From assembly GCA_028564705.1 (NCBI GenBank), contig JAPXFQ010000483.1, positions 2,170,001-2,234,000 of the forward strand: a stretch of 64,000 nt of DNA, in the 5' to 3' direction. Source of the stretch: Apricaphanius iberus. Taxonomy: Eukaryota; Chordata; Actinopteri; Cyprinodontiformes; Aphaniidae. Below the pieces are notes generated by a model, which was not told where the DNA came from, made no database searches, and saw only the letters and a program-made list of their open reading frames with translations. Positions 33,370 to 44,692 of this stretch are shown in pieces (position 1 is the first letter of the stretch; every line of letters starts with the position of its first letter). A program made the translations under genes and the position numbers.

Positions 33370-34325
33370 TGTTTTGGAGAATGATGCAGCCCCAAACATT
33401 CAAGGAACCTCTACCGCGTCTGTTGCCTGCAGACACTCATCATTGTACCGCTCTCCAGCCCTTGGATGAACAAACTGTCTTCTACTACAGCCAAATATGT
33501 CAAATTTTGACTCATCAGTCAAGAGCACCTGCTGCCATTTTTCTGCAGCCCAGTTCCTATGTTTTCATGCATACTTGAGTCATTTGGCCTTGTGTCTACG
33601 TCAGAGCTATGGCTTTTTGGCTACAACTCTTCCATGAAGGCCACTTCTGGCCGGACTTAGATAGTAGATAGGTGTACCTGGGTCCCAGTGGTTTCTCCCA
33701 GTTCTCAGCTGATGGCACTACTGGACATCTTCTGATTTCGAAGGGTAATAAGCTTGATGTTTCATCTGCTGCACTAAGTTTCTTTGGCTGACGACAGCAT
33801 CCACGATTCTCAGTATTGCTAGTTTCTTTGTGTTTCTTCATAAGAGCTTGAACAGCACATCTTGAAACCCCAGTTTGCTTTGAAATCTTTGACTTGGAGA
33901 GACCTTGATGCAGTAGAATTACCTTGTCTTGTTGCTGAGCTCAATCTTGCTACGACTTGAAACAATTTCCCTAACCCTCACCTTGGTAGAAGGCCGTTCT
34001 TCACCCAGCTTTAAGCTGTTTGTGTTACAGTTAATGTGTTTCAGCCTACATGTAACATTGATGATCATTAGCACCTGTATGATACAACTTGTTGATCATA
34101 CACCTGGATATTATCCTACAAAATCCCTGACATTGTGCAAGTGTTCCTATAAGAACTGATGCTAGTTTGAAGGGAAAAAAATTGTTACATCATATTGATT
34201 TTTTTTTTTGCTCACTTTGCATTTTGTAAATTTATTTAAAACAAAAAATGTTATTTATATTCCTAAAATGATTCTTTGTTCAAAGCATTTTTTCACATCT
34301 GCTTAAAACATTTGTACAGTAATGT
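33370..34325 (-). mobile_element. Tc1-like transposon, N-terminal half with one terminal inverted repeat
   Basis: The minus strand encodes the paired/HTH DNA-binding half of a Tc1-type transposase: KISKQTGVSRCAVQALMKKH then KETSNTENRGCCRQPKKLSAADE (about 33890-33760), then the first part of the DDE domain in decayed form (SKFDIFGCSRRQFVHPRA region, 33520-33440). The right end has GCTTAAAACATTTGTACAGT then AATGTA (34301-34325), inverted relative to the Tc1-like end at 18941. The C-terminal half is missing; the break is at about 33370 inside the text shared with 19540 (GATGCAGCCCCAAACATTC). Dead copy. Confidence 0.82.
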
Positions 34326-34460
34326 ATGCATTGTTGTTCATGATCAGTCGCAGAAGCAAAGATAGGAGAGGAAAGAGTAAAAAAGGAGAGCAATATTTAA
34401 AAGGGAGATAAGAAAAGGAAAGAAAGGATTGGTGCTGCTCACACGTTCTCCCACAGCTCA

Positions 34461-35280
<820 letters not shown>

Positions 35281-35820
35281 TGATGCCCTGTCCACACATC
35301 TGACAAAACAGAAATTATTTTCTATGGTCTGGCCTGTCATCCACACGTAACCGTAGATTTTCGGCACCAAAAACGAATATTTTTAAAAACTCCGGCCAAA
35401 GTGAAGATTTGTGTTTTCTCCGTTTTCAGTCGTGTGGGCGGTTGAAAACTGAGTTTTAAGAGCCGTAATGTCGCTATCCGTGACAAAAAAAGCTCAAACA
35501 TCACTTGTGCAACCTGATTAATCTAAAAAAAGCATTTATGCCCTCAGAGCTGTGTTGGTATTATCCATTATTATAGTGCGTTTTGTTTGTTTGCTTTTAT
35601 AAGCTGCATGACTGCTGCGTACTGAAGTTAGAGGATAGGAAGTAACTCTGAGCGGATAGGATCTGGGAGAACTACTGCCCCCTACTGGTTTGCCACGGCT
35701 ATGAATGTGCTGAAAAACACATCTATCCAGTTAAGTGTGGATGGAGATTTTTTTTTTTCAAGGAGCAGAGGAAATTCTTCATTTAAAAAAAACCTGGCTA
35801 CGTGTGGACATGGCCTTAGA
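35281..35820. mobile_element. hAT-like MITE with CCATGTCCACAC-type ends
   Basis: Starts GATGCCCTGTCCACACATCT and ends CTACGTGTGGACATGGCCTT; the ends are imperfect inverted copies (GCCCTGTCCACAC / GTGTGGACATGGC). The interior has more complementary pieces (TTTTCTCCGTTTTCAGTCGT; AGAGGAAATTCTTC). About 540 bp, non-coding. Target duplication not identified. Confidence 0.65.
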
Positions 35821-36084
35821 CAAGTGGTTCTGAAACTGTGGTACCACATATACCTTAATGGTACTCAGAAGAACCCCTCAGACTTATGTTAAGTGATTAC
35901 TGATTAATTATGATTAAATTAATGTTTTGCCTCAGAAAAGAGAGAAGTGTACTGGAGAAAGTTTAGATAACTCTGAGTCAGAGCTGAAGTGGATGATAGG
36001 GACCCAAGAATGAGTTCTAGCTCCTTCAGCTGTGATACATCAACCTAGGGCTAATTAATTAATATCCCAATATATTGGGCACAG
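35821..36084. other. ryr2 intron 6: nothing recognised
   Basis: AT-rich intron, no feature named. Confidence 0.45.
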
Positions 36085-36760
36085 CTGGTATCATTGTTGC
36101 CTTACAGCAAAATGTCCTGGGTTCAAATCCTGGGCTATGGTCTTTCTGCATGGAGTTTACATCTTCTCCCTGTGCATGCATAGGTTTCCTCTCAGATAAG
36201 CTGGTTTCCTGCCACAGTCTAAAAACATGACTATTAGGTCAATTGGGCTGTCTAAATTCAATTCTGTTTATTTATCACCAATTCACAACAGACGTTATCA
36301 CAAGACACTTAGCAGGAAAATTATTTTAAATGCATTTATACACACATTCCAAACATGTTTTTTGTATTTAAGAAATCCCAGCAAATTGTCCTTAAATGGT
36401 CTTGTTAAATGGCCAGTATTTGTACAGCGCTTTACACTACATTCAGTCATTTATTCACAGATTCACACACTCATTCACACACTGGTGAAGGTAAGCTAGC
36501 CACAGCTGCCCTGGGGCACACAGAAGCAAGGCTCACAGACACTGGCGCCACCTGGCCCTCTGACCAATACCAGGGCTCAAACCAACAACCTTTCAATTAC
36601 AAATCGAACACCCAACTCCTGAGCCACCGTCTCCCTTAGGTGTGAGTGTGTGTTTTTAAGTTGTTTACCCTGTCTGTCTCTGTGTGGCCCTGCGATGGAC
36701 TGATGATCTGTCCGGGGTGTACCCCGCCTCTCACCTGATGACTGCTTGAGATAGGCACCA
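36085..36760 (+). repeat. SINE-like repeat split by a second insertion
   Basis: The left arm has a B-box-like GGGTTCAAATCCTGGG (36119-36134) followed by CTTTCTGCATGGAGTTTACA and TAGGTTTCCTCTCAGATAAG, up to TCAATTGGGCTGTCTAAATT (36257). The right arm resumes at CCCTTAGGTGTGAGTGTGTG (36633) and continues CTGCGATGGACTGATGATCT and GGGGTGTACCCCGCCTCTCA. In the intact family the two arms are contiguous. The insert (about 36258-36632) combines an L2-type 3' tail and a second repeat with TACAGCGCTTTACACTACAT and CTGCCCTGGGGCACACAGAA. Confidence 0.6.
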
Positions 36761-37577
36761 GCCTATTTTAACATTTACATATTAAAATCAAATTGGCTAA
36801 ATATAACAACAACATAGCTAAGTTGGCAACACTGCTGGATGGGGTGGAGTGACATGACTGCATAGTCACATGATTCCATCCAATTCAGGCTGTACCATAG
36901 TATGGCTGAGGCGTCTTAGAGAGAAATGAGCATCACTAAATTACCCACATCATTTCTCTTTTCCTTACACCAAAATTGCTGACATTGGCAGTATTACGTT
37001 GGTTACAGCCTTAAATATCTGTATCGTAAATTTTGTGTTTATCACCCAGTCCTACATTGACCTATTAATTTAAAACTGCAATCTCCTAAATACATCACAA
37101 CCAAATTGCACCAGTTCTAAGTTCCACTAGTTCTAAAGGATGCGCTCAGTAAGAGAGCTAATAATACAAGCCAATAACTTTGTATTTCTCTCCATTTTGT
37201 TTTTTTAAAACACTGTAGTTACATGCTGACTGTGTGAACACTTTAATGAAATTAAATTGTCAGTTTCTTTTCACTGCAGCTATGACTATGCTTTTATATG
37301 GGGGAGAGCCAAAACTGCTTTTGAGTTCAGGGTTATTGAGAAACTCCCCAGTTTCACAATCAGAATCCTTACTTCTACCAAACGCTGTATTATTATTTTA
37401 TAATTTAAAGATTAGAAATAGAAATAAAAAATCAAACAAAACTTAAAGGCATAAAAAATACCACATTTAACCAATAATGACACTGGATGGATCCGATTTT
37501 CTGACATGACAACAAATTAATGTGTATTTGGAAAAGTCTGTATTTCTTGGTGTGGCATCCATCCATCCATCCCCTAC
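36761..37577. other. ryr2 intron 6, right part: nothing recognised
   Basis: AT-rich intron with a short CATC run (37558-37573) next to exon 6. Confidence 0.5.
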
Positions 37578-37656
37578 CTGTTGTTTCTTCTTGGAGCCCC
37601 ACGTCAAATGCCAGTTTGTCTGTGGATGAACGGGATGTAGACAAACAGCACAAGAA
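37578..37656 (-). CDS. ryr2: ryr2 exon 6
   Basis: 79-bp exon between acceptor TCATTTTAG (ending at 37657) and donor ACAG|GTAGGG. It encodes [20 protein letters not shown] then LQEETT plus the first base of Gly. It is RYR2-like ([21 protein letters not shown]) rather than RYR1-like (SCLTTSRSMTDK). Intron 5, on its 5' side, is only 257 bp (37657-37913). Confidence 0.97.
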
Positions 37657-37913
37657 CTAAAATGAGGAACACAAAACAAGACACATTGGAAGCAATTAGG
37701 AACCTACATAATGAGAGTACAATTAGTAAAAGGCATTCTTACAACAACAGATCAAACATTTTAAAGACCAATTTTGATTTAGTTTTTCTCTTTCTCTTTC
37801 AGTTCTGCATTCAGGCTGCTTCTCTCTGCAGTTCCTCTGAGTGGCTGGAACTGATTGGAGTCTGCCTTTCCAAGTTTAGGAAGTTCTTGTTGCCTTGCTG
37901 TGGTTTTACTAAC

Positions 37914-37988
37914 CATTCCGCTGTAGGAGTGTCGTAGTAACACAGCGTGCCCATACAGCAGAGTGCGATGACCACCACCCTGGGTCGC
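37914..37988 (-). CDS. ryr2: ryr2 exon 5
   Basis: 75-bp exon between acceptor CTCTCACAG (ending at 37989) and donor ATG|GTTAGT. It encodes 25 complete codons: [20 protein letters not shown] then SYSGM. The [13 protein letters not shown] motif marks the first MIR repeat shared by all RyRs. Phase 0 at both ends, so it can join exon 3 directly or through a small exon 4. Confidence 0.97.
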
Positions 37989-38164
37989 CTGTGAGAGACA
38001 GAGGCAGACATACAAATAACACATAAACGTTAGCAGAAAGTAACAAAGTCACAGCTCTGACAACTTGGTGGAGAAACAAGGAAATTTTCAACTTTATGGT
38101 CAGAGTTTAGGTTACTCAATAAAAATAAAAATAAATCCATAAAAAACGATAAGCATCATCCCAG
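37989..38164. other. Intron next to exon 5: no exon 4 found here
   Basis: I looked on the minus strand for a short exon resembling the mammalian segment between exons 3 and 5 and found none here, nor in the rest of 37989-41092. Confidence 0.5.
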
Positions 38165-38645
38165 ACCAGGATACCATACCCTATTAATTTTGCTAACTGG
38201 AAGCTGACAGCGTCTTGAAGAGTTAAAAAGGCTTTGGAGCGCATCTTTGACACATTGACTGGCAGTGACAGATCACTGCAGCCTGAACGCTGTGGGATTT
38301 GCTCCCGCTGAAATCATCACAAAAGCCCTCTTGTACAGAGTCTTGCCTAGTTCTGATAATTTCAATTGGAGGAATGTTCCCTGATTTCAGAACTTTGACT
38401 GAAGTGGTGCTGGTAATTCCAGTCACCAGTGTGGCAACAGAACACTGACCTAGCCCCCATTACAGGAGCCCAGTTCAGCTCCTTGTAGAGAGTTCAGGCC
38501 ACAGCAGGTGATATGTATCTTATTAATATGCTCGAGGTATGATGGCACAATGTGGATTCTCAGTTTAGTGTGTTTGGACTAAATAATAATCAAAATAAAT
38601 TAAAATTAAATACTACTGAATATGTCATTATTATCATTTTAAAAA
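38165..38645. repeat. Unclassified dispersed repeat, copy 1
   Basis: Collinear with 63280-63765: shared, diverged blocks include AATGTT(C/G)CC(T/C)TGATTTCA-like text, GACTGAAGT, AGGCCACAGCAGGTGA and AAATAAATTAAAA.TAAATAC then TACTGAATATGT. No coding capacity or termini seen. Could be an old DNA element or an old duplication. Confidence 0.5.
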
Positions 38646-38788
38646 TTGGTGGGTAAAAATGTGATATAAAAAAAAAACTGTTGCATAACCTCTGTGCAAT
38701 GTTTTTCTAGTGAGTCTTTAAGTTACCCTTTATATGTATTCGGGCCATTTAGACCAATGTTGTTTGAAGGCAAGCCCTTGAGCATTAT

Positions 38789-39374
38789 GGCCCGTTCACA
38801 CCAGTCTGCTCGTCCAGGCAGCAGGGCAGCAACATTAGATGCAAAGTCTATGGGACCTAAGCAGCGAGTGGACGTCAAGCACAGCTAGTCACTTGCGTCG
38901 GCACAGCGGGCATCAGTGCGTCCACACAGCTGCTGCTCGGACGCACTGACAGACCGTCTGAGCAGCTGCTGCATAAAGTTGGGAAAGCTGAACTTAGGGG
39001 CAGCAAACGAGGGCCGTTAACAAATCAGCGTCTTCAACTTGTTACAAAGACAGGAAAAGATCAGACCTTATTTGGAGGAAGATATCAGAGGATATTGGAG
39101 TGCCAGGTAAGCAGTTAAATATTTTCTTTTAACTTTCTTGTTATGTTAGCTAACGCTAGCCAAACCTGGTTAGGGCAACTACAGTACTAAATACACTCTA
39201 CTAGTTTCCCGGTTGGAGACATTGTAAACGGAAACTCCTGCCCGCTCACTGACGTACTGTTGTGATGTGCAGACGTGGACAAAGTGTGCAAGCAACTGGA
39301 TTTTAATTTTGAAAGCATCAACTTTTGTCCATTTGAGCAAGTTGATGCCTGGACATGATGGCCGGTGTGAACGC
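38789..39374 (+). mobile_element. hAT-like MITE, copy B
   Basis: 586 bp with inverted ends GGCCCGTTCACACC / GGCCGGTGTGAACGC and a near-perfect 8-bp target duplication, AGCATTAT (38781-38788) and AGCATTAG (39375-39382), as expected for hAT transposition. Matches copy A at 26261-26864 along its length. The interior has no transposase. Confidence 0.82.
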
Positions 39375-39382
39375 AGCATTAG

Positions 39383-41092
39383 TTAGAAGATCAGTTTTTT
39401 CAATTATTGTTTCACCTGGAGAGGTACCGCTTGGAGAGTTTTTATTTATCTTCTTTTAGAGTGCAATCACCAAGATATTGAAAATGCAGATACTAGTCTT
39501 CCTTTGACAATACTTAACTGGGCACCGTATCTAGTAAGAAGATATTGGGATCCTTCGGAATAACATAAGTCAAATTTTAATCTAGCTTTTGCAAGGTTAG
39601 TCTTCTGGCACACATTTTGCATGTTACCCAAGAATTTGAATTTTGATCCCATTTGACCAGAGCGCCTTTTGGCTGTACCAAACTGCAAAGAAAATAACCT
39701 TTAGCTGTCTTTTACCAGCGTCTTTCTTCTTTCCACCATGTCAGAAAGGCAAAATTCGTCCAATGCACAACTAACAGTGTTTCTGTCAAAAACCTCTCCC
39801 AACCGAGGTGGGGATCCCTGCAGCTTCTCTGTAGTTAACGTTAATGCTCTCTTTGACCAGCCTGTCAGTTCAGCTTAATGTTAACGTCTTCTCAGGTTTG
39901 AGACTTTACTATACTCATTAAATCTTCATACTATGGAATGAAAAGAGCTCCAAAGTTTGAAATATAACCCCACCTAAAACATTTTTCTTGGTATTTATAA
40001 TGCAGTTTGTTCTTTAATGTTCCCTATCAAACCTTAGAAACCTTCACAGACTAGCTGGAATTATACTGAGATTACACAGGTGTAATTTGAGCACTTTATT
40101 TAAGAAATTAGTCATTTTAAAATGTCTTGTATGTATTGGATAAGGAGTGTTGGAAAAAATTGACAATTTTTTTCTGCTTCTGAGTATTGCAGTATTTTGT
40201 TTTGGTCAGTCACAAAAAATCAAAATAAAATACAAAGGCGTTTACGTTTTTGACGTGAAAAATATGAAGAGTTAAAAGTGTATTAACACTTTTGTAAGAA
40301 AAGTCAAAACTACTTGTGAAAAGGTACTTATGTGAACGTCATATAAATACACCAACTCAGTGTATTTATATAGGGCCAATTCACAACAAATGTCATCTCA
40401 AGTCCTTTTACAAGAAAGGTAATTTCTATTCAATCGCACATACATTCCAATTAACCTTTCAGTTCATTATTCCAATCAGTTGAACATTTTTCTACCTAAG
40501 CAAAGCAATCAGGAACCTACAATATTTGTACTTTAAGGTACAAAAAGTGCTTCTTATTACAAATGAATACTTGTTGTGATAGGTCAGAATCTGTTATACT
40601 ACTTAGCAAACAGAATAACAGTAACTATTGCCCTCTTGCATAGTTTTAAATCAATATTTTTTAGGTCACTTTTTTTGTTGATTTTCTTTTTTATTTATTA
40701 TAACCAAAGTACCAACTTGATAACAGCACGGATTAAGTACAGGGTAATTTGCTCCTTCATCAGTTCGGTATCGCATTTCAGATCTACATATACAGTAAAT
40801 ATATGAATATGTGCTCTGGTTTCTAACAGTTACTGCAGTTTGTGTCAGAGCAACTCTATTAAAACAGTAGTTCACCCAGTCAAACATGAACTAATGAACA
40901 TCTACAGTCTCCTTTTCAGGACTTTCAAAGATACATAAAGGTTAGAGAAAACAACCTGAAAACAGCAAGAAGAAGGAAAGAAGTAAGCCAGAATGACTAT
41001 GTATCTCAGCACAACCCTGTAAGATCCTAACCCTCATTTCCTCATCTCAAGAGCATATACTGTAGTGGTTTAATGTGTGTGCTCACACTCAC
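39383..41092. other. Intron 3 (or introns 3/4): L2-type tail, otherwise nothing recognised
   Basis: A minus-strand L2-like 3' tail lies near 40355-40450 (TATATAGGGCCAATTCACAACAA, TCATCTCAAG). The rest is AT-rich intron. A short mammalian-type exon 4 was not found. Confidence 0.45.
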
Positions 41093-41197
41093 CCCTTCAG
41101 TCTTTTCCTCCGTGTTTGCCAGCATCTCCTGAAGGGCTCGTACAGATAGTGACTGTTCCAGCACAAAGGTACAGATGGATAGATCTGGAGGCACATT
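41093..41197 (-). CDS. ryr2: ryr2 exon 3
   Basis: 105-bp exon between acceptor CTACTTACAG (ending at 41198) and donor GGG|GTGAGT. It encodes exactly 35 residues, [20 protein letters not shown] then [15 protein letters not shown], matching human RYR2 exon 3, whose in-frame deletion (35 residues) is a known cause of inherited arrhythmia and cardiomyopathy in people. Phase 0 on both sides, so the same in-frame skip would be possible here. SICTF fits RYR2 better than RYR1 (AICCF). Confidence 0.97.
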
Positions 41198-41429
41198 CTG
41201 TAAGTAGAAAGAGACAGCCTGGATGATGATGTTTGTTGAGAAGCACATAAAATGGCCAGTAATTCAGTGTGCACTATTTTATAAAGAAATCCAAAATTCC
41301 TAAACCCTGATCACCATTAACTGTCAAACTGTTTGTTTGCAAGGATACAATTACCCATGGTGAGACGACCAAAAGGAGACAATATCTGGCGCAATTTATA
41401 GTGTAGACTTGGGCCCTACACTTGAAAAA
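41198..41429. other. ryr2 intron 2, left part
   Basis: Ordinary intron sequence leading to the exon 3 acceptor; nothing recognised. Confidence 0.5.
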
Positions 41430-42050
41430 TCTGAATATTGAGTAAAAGCTAATTTATTTCAGTAATTCAACTAAAAAGGTGAAACTTATATATGATATAG
41501 ACTTATCACATGCAAAGCAAGATATTTCAAACCTTTATTTGTATAATTTTGATGATTATGGCTTACAGCTGATGAAAACCCCAAATTCAAAATGTACGAA
41601 ATTTAAAATATTGTGAAAATGTTCAATAATTTAGGCTCTAAATCTCACACTCTAATCATCTAATTAATCTAAAACACCTGTGAAGGGTTCCTTAGCCTTT
41701 AAATTGTCTCAGTCTGGTTCAGTAGGAATAACAATCATGGGGAACACTGCTGACCTGACAGTTGGTCAAAAAATCATCACTGAATTCCTCCATAAGGAGG
41801 GAAAGACTCAAAAGGTATTTGCAAATAAAGATGGGTGTTCCCGAAGTACTGTATCAAAGAACATTAATAGAAAGTTATGTGGAAGGGAAACGTGTGGCAG
41901 AAAATGGTGCACAAGCAGCAGGGATGAGCGCAGCCTCAAAGTGTCGAGGACCTTTTCAAGCAGTGGACTGAGGCTGAAGTTAGTGCACCACGCACAGACA
42001 GATCCTGGACATGGGCTTCAAATGTCCTATTCCTCTGGTCAAGCTGCTAC
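41430..42050 (+). mobile_element. Decayed DNA transposon (Tc1/mariner-superfamily type)
   Basis: Contains the end-like text ATTGAGTAAAAGCTAATTTA then TTTCAGTAATTCAACTAAAAAGGTGAAAC, CATGCAAAG.AAGATATTTCAA and GATGATTATGGCTTACAGCT, words of a widespread fish DNA transposon. It is followed by a plus-strand frame with DNA-binding-like text (TVGQKIITEFLHKEGKTQKV, CSRSTVSKNI). The frame is broken after about 200 residues. Assignment rests on memory of the repeat family; borders are approximate. Confidence 0.6.
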
Positions 42051-42339
42051 TGATCTGTTGCTCTTTCTATTATATTATATTTTACTCTATTCTATTGATA
42101 TTTTCAACAGATATTATAGGTATATTATTCTTGAGAAGAACAAATGTGGTGTTAATATGCCAATGTGCTACATGACATCTGTAATATCACTAATAAATCA
42201 TCCTGGGCTCCATGAACACCCCAGCAGAGCCATAAACGGAGCACCTCCATACCACGCTGCACTGATGCAGTGATTCATTGACAGTACACAGGGATGCTGT
42301 GAGGGACGCTGGCATTTCTGTATTAATTATTGGTATTGT

Positions 42340-42515
42340 CAAGGTGTAGCTGTATAGTCCACATCATGCTACCCCCTACAATCAATGTGCAGCGGTCGGG
42401 GTTCAATTCCCAACCCTGGGACCTTTGCTGCATGTCTTCCCACTTGTCTTCCTCTGACTGTTTCCTGTCCTAACTACTGCATATAAAGGCCACAAGAGCC
42501 TAAAAAAACTTTTAA
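42340..42515 (+). repeat. tRNA-derived SINE
   Basis: Carries a B-box-like GGGGTTCAATTCCCAACCC (42399-42417) followed by the fish SINE body words GGGACCTTTGCTGCATGTCT and TCCTCTGACTGTTTCCTGTC, then an A-rich end (GCCACAAGAGCCTAAAAAAA). The A-box region (TAGCTGTATAGTCCACATCA) is less clear. Same strand as the plus strand, antisense to ryr2. Confidence 0.65.
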
Positions 42516-42757
42516 AAATGTATTATTGGTCTAATGTGATATTTTGATTTCAGAGAATTTGAATTTTGGGTTATTTTGAATGTCATGTAAGTTGCAATGA
42601 AAAGATAAGAAAAGAACAGCTGAATTATGTTTGCAATTAATTTATAAAGCACATGAGTTTCTTTTTTTGAAATATGATAAACTACCTGACAGTTTTTTTT
42701 TTTTGTATCTGCAGTTAATTTCAGCATATACAGAAACATGCAAAGTATGTTCAGTAC

Positions 42758-42877
42758 CTTGGAGTTAGAGATGGACTCTAGGAAGCAGAGTCTGTTTCCG
42801 AAGCCTTCAGCTGCCAGGCAGAGCTTCTGCTGGTCCTTTTGCATTGTAGCAGAGCATTGTAGGACCACTTCATCATC
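42758..42877 (-). CDS. ryr2: ryr2 exon 2
   Basis: 120-bp exon between acceptor CTGTTTCCTCAG (ending at 42878) and donor AAG|GTACTG. Forty complete codons: [20 protein letters not shown] then [20 protein letters not shown]. This is the start of the first beta-trefoil domain just after the short exon 1 peptide; SNSK at the end is RYR2-like (RYR1 has SNAQ). Exon 1, with the start codon, is not visible upstream (to the right) within this window. Confidence 0.97.
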
Positions 42878-43524
42878 CTGAGGAAACAGAATAACACTGG
42901 TAGCATATTGAAACATTTAAGAAGCTTCTAGAGGAACGTTTTTGACTATTGGAAACTGTTCCTCTATATAACAAATAAATCTTTGCTGAGGCTGAAAAAA
43001 TGTCTCCTTCGGCGGTTAAAAGACGATCCAAATGCAGATACTAAGTCAAAGAGAGTAATCAGAAAAATTATAAGATCAAAATCTGGAGGAAACAAAGGAC
43101 TCTAGTGGTGCATTCACATCAGCCCTGTTTGGTCTGCTTGAATTGAACTTTAGTTTGTTTGCCCAGAAAGTCCGGTTCGTTTGGGGAGGTGTGAATGGGC
43201 AATCGAACTCTGATTCGGACCAAACAAACGAACACTAGTCAGCCTAAAAATGTAGGCCTTGGTTTGATTGAAACAAACTGTGGTTCAACTGCATATATGA
43301 ATGGATCGGGACCTCACCAAAAGCAGGAAGCAGACTATTATGCAGGGCATCCTGGGTAAATACAATCCAAACAAGCTCACCTGCTGGATAGATAGATGTT
43401 ATACTGTATCTTGTACATACCCTGCTCAATATCTGTATAAGGAGGACATCTGTGCTGTGAAGTTGTACAATATGTGCCCCTACTCATAGCCAGTGTTGGG
43501 GAGTAATGGAATCGTAAATTTTCC
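42878..43524. other. ryr2 intron 1, next to exon 2
   Basis: A fragment of a DNA-element-like repeat lies at about 43105-43230 (GGTGCATTCACATCAG, GGTCTGCTTGAATTGAACTT, GAGGTGTGAATGGGC, CGGACCAAACAAACGAAC). At 43493 is the GTGTTGGGGAGTAATGGAAT word also found at 59108. The rest is unassigned. Confidence 0.5.
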
Positions 43525-44692
43525 ATTATATATGTGTGTGTATGCATGTACGTTTGTGTGTATGTATGTATATGTATGTATGTATGTATGTATGTAATTA
43601 TGTATGTATGTATATGTGTGTGTATGCATGTATGTATGTATGCATGTATATGTATGTATGTATATGTGTGTGTATGTATGTATATGTGTGTGTATGCATG
43701 TATGTACGTATGTATGTGGGTATGTATGTATGTGTGTATGTAGGTATGTATGTATGTGTGTGTGTATGTAGGTATGCATGTATGTATATGTGTGTGTATG
43801 CATGTAGGTATGTATGTATGTATGTATGTATGTATGTATGTATATGTGTGTGTATGTATGTAAGTATGTATGTATGTATGTATGTATGTATGCATATGTG
43901 TGTGTATGCATGTATGTATGTATGTATGTATATGTGTGTGTATGCATGTATGTATGCATGTATGTATGTATGTATGTATGTATATGTGTGTCTATGCATG
44001 TAGGTATGTATGTATGTATGTATATGTGTGTGTATGCATGTAGGTATGTATGTATGTATGTATGTATATGTGTGTGTATGTATGTATGTATGTATGTATG
44101 TATGTATGTATGTATATGTGTTTGTATGTATGTATGTATGTATGTATGTATGTATATGTGTGTCTATGCATGTAGGTATGTATGTATGTATATGTGTGTG
44201 TATGCATGTATGTATGTATGTATGTATATGTGTGTGTATGCATGTATGTATGTATGTATGTATGTATATGTGTGTGTATGCATGTAGGTATGTATGTATG
44301 TATGTATGTATATGTGTGTGTATGTATGTATGTATGTATGTATGTATGTATGTATATGTGTGTGTATGCATGTATGTATGTATGTATGTATATGTGTGTG
44401 TATGCATGTATGTATGTATGTATGTATGTATGTATGTACGTAGGTATGTATATGTGTGTGTATGCATGTAGGTATGTATGTATGTATGTATGTATGTATA
44501 TATGTATGTATATGTGTGTGTATGCATGTATGTATGTATGTAGGTATGTATATGTGTGTGTATGCATGTAGGTATGTATGTATATATGTGTGTGTATGTA
44601 TTTATGTATGTATATGTGTGTGTATGCATGTATGTATGTATGTAGGTATGTATGTATGTGTGTATGTATGTATGTGTGTATGTAAGTTTGAT
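43525..44692. repeat. TATG-rich compound microsatellite, about 1.2 kb
   Basis: Almost pure (GTAT)n interrupted in a regular way by TATATGTGTGTGTATGCATG and by single TAGG or TACG variants, giving a loose higher-order unit of roughly 40-60 bp. The repeat is free of stops over hundreds of codons in several frames of both strands (MYVCMYVC- and IHTYIHTY-type strings); these are artefacts of the repeat, not genes. It lies 0.65 kb upstream of ryr2 exon 2. Confidence 0.97.

Noticed and set aside
39725..39760. Minus-strand VERRKTL followed by GTAAAA, considered as ryr2 exon 4
   Set aside because: There is no AG acceptor at a suitable place and only superficial similarity to the mammalian segment.
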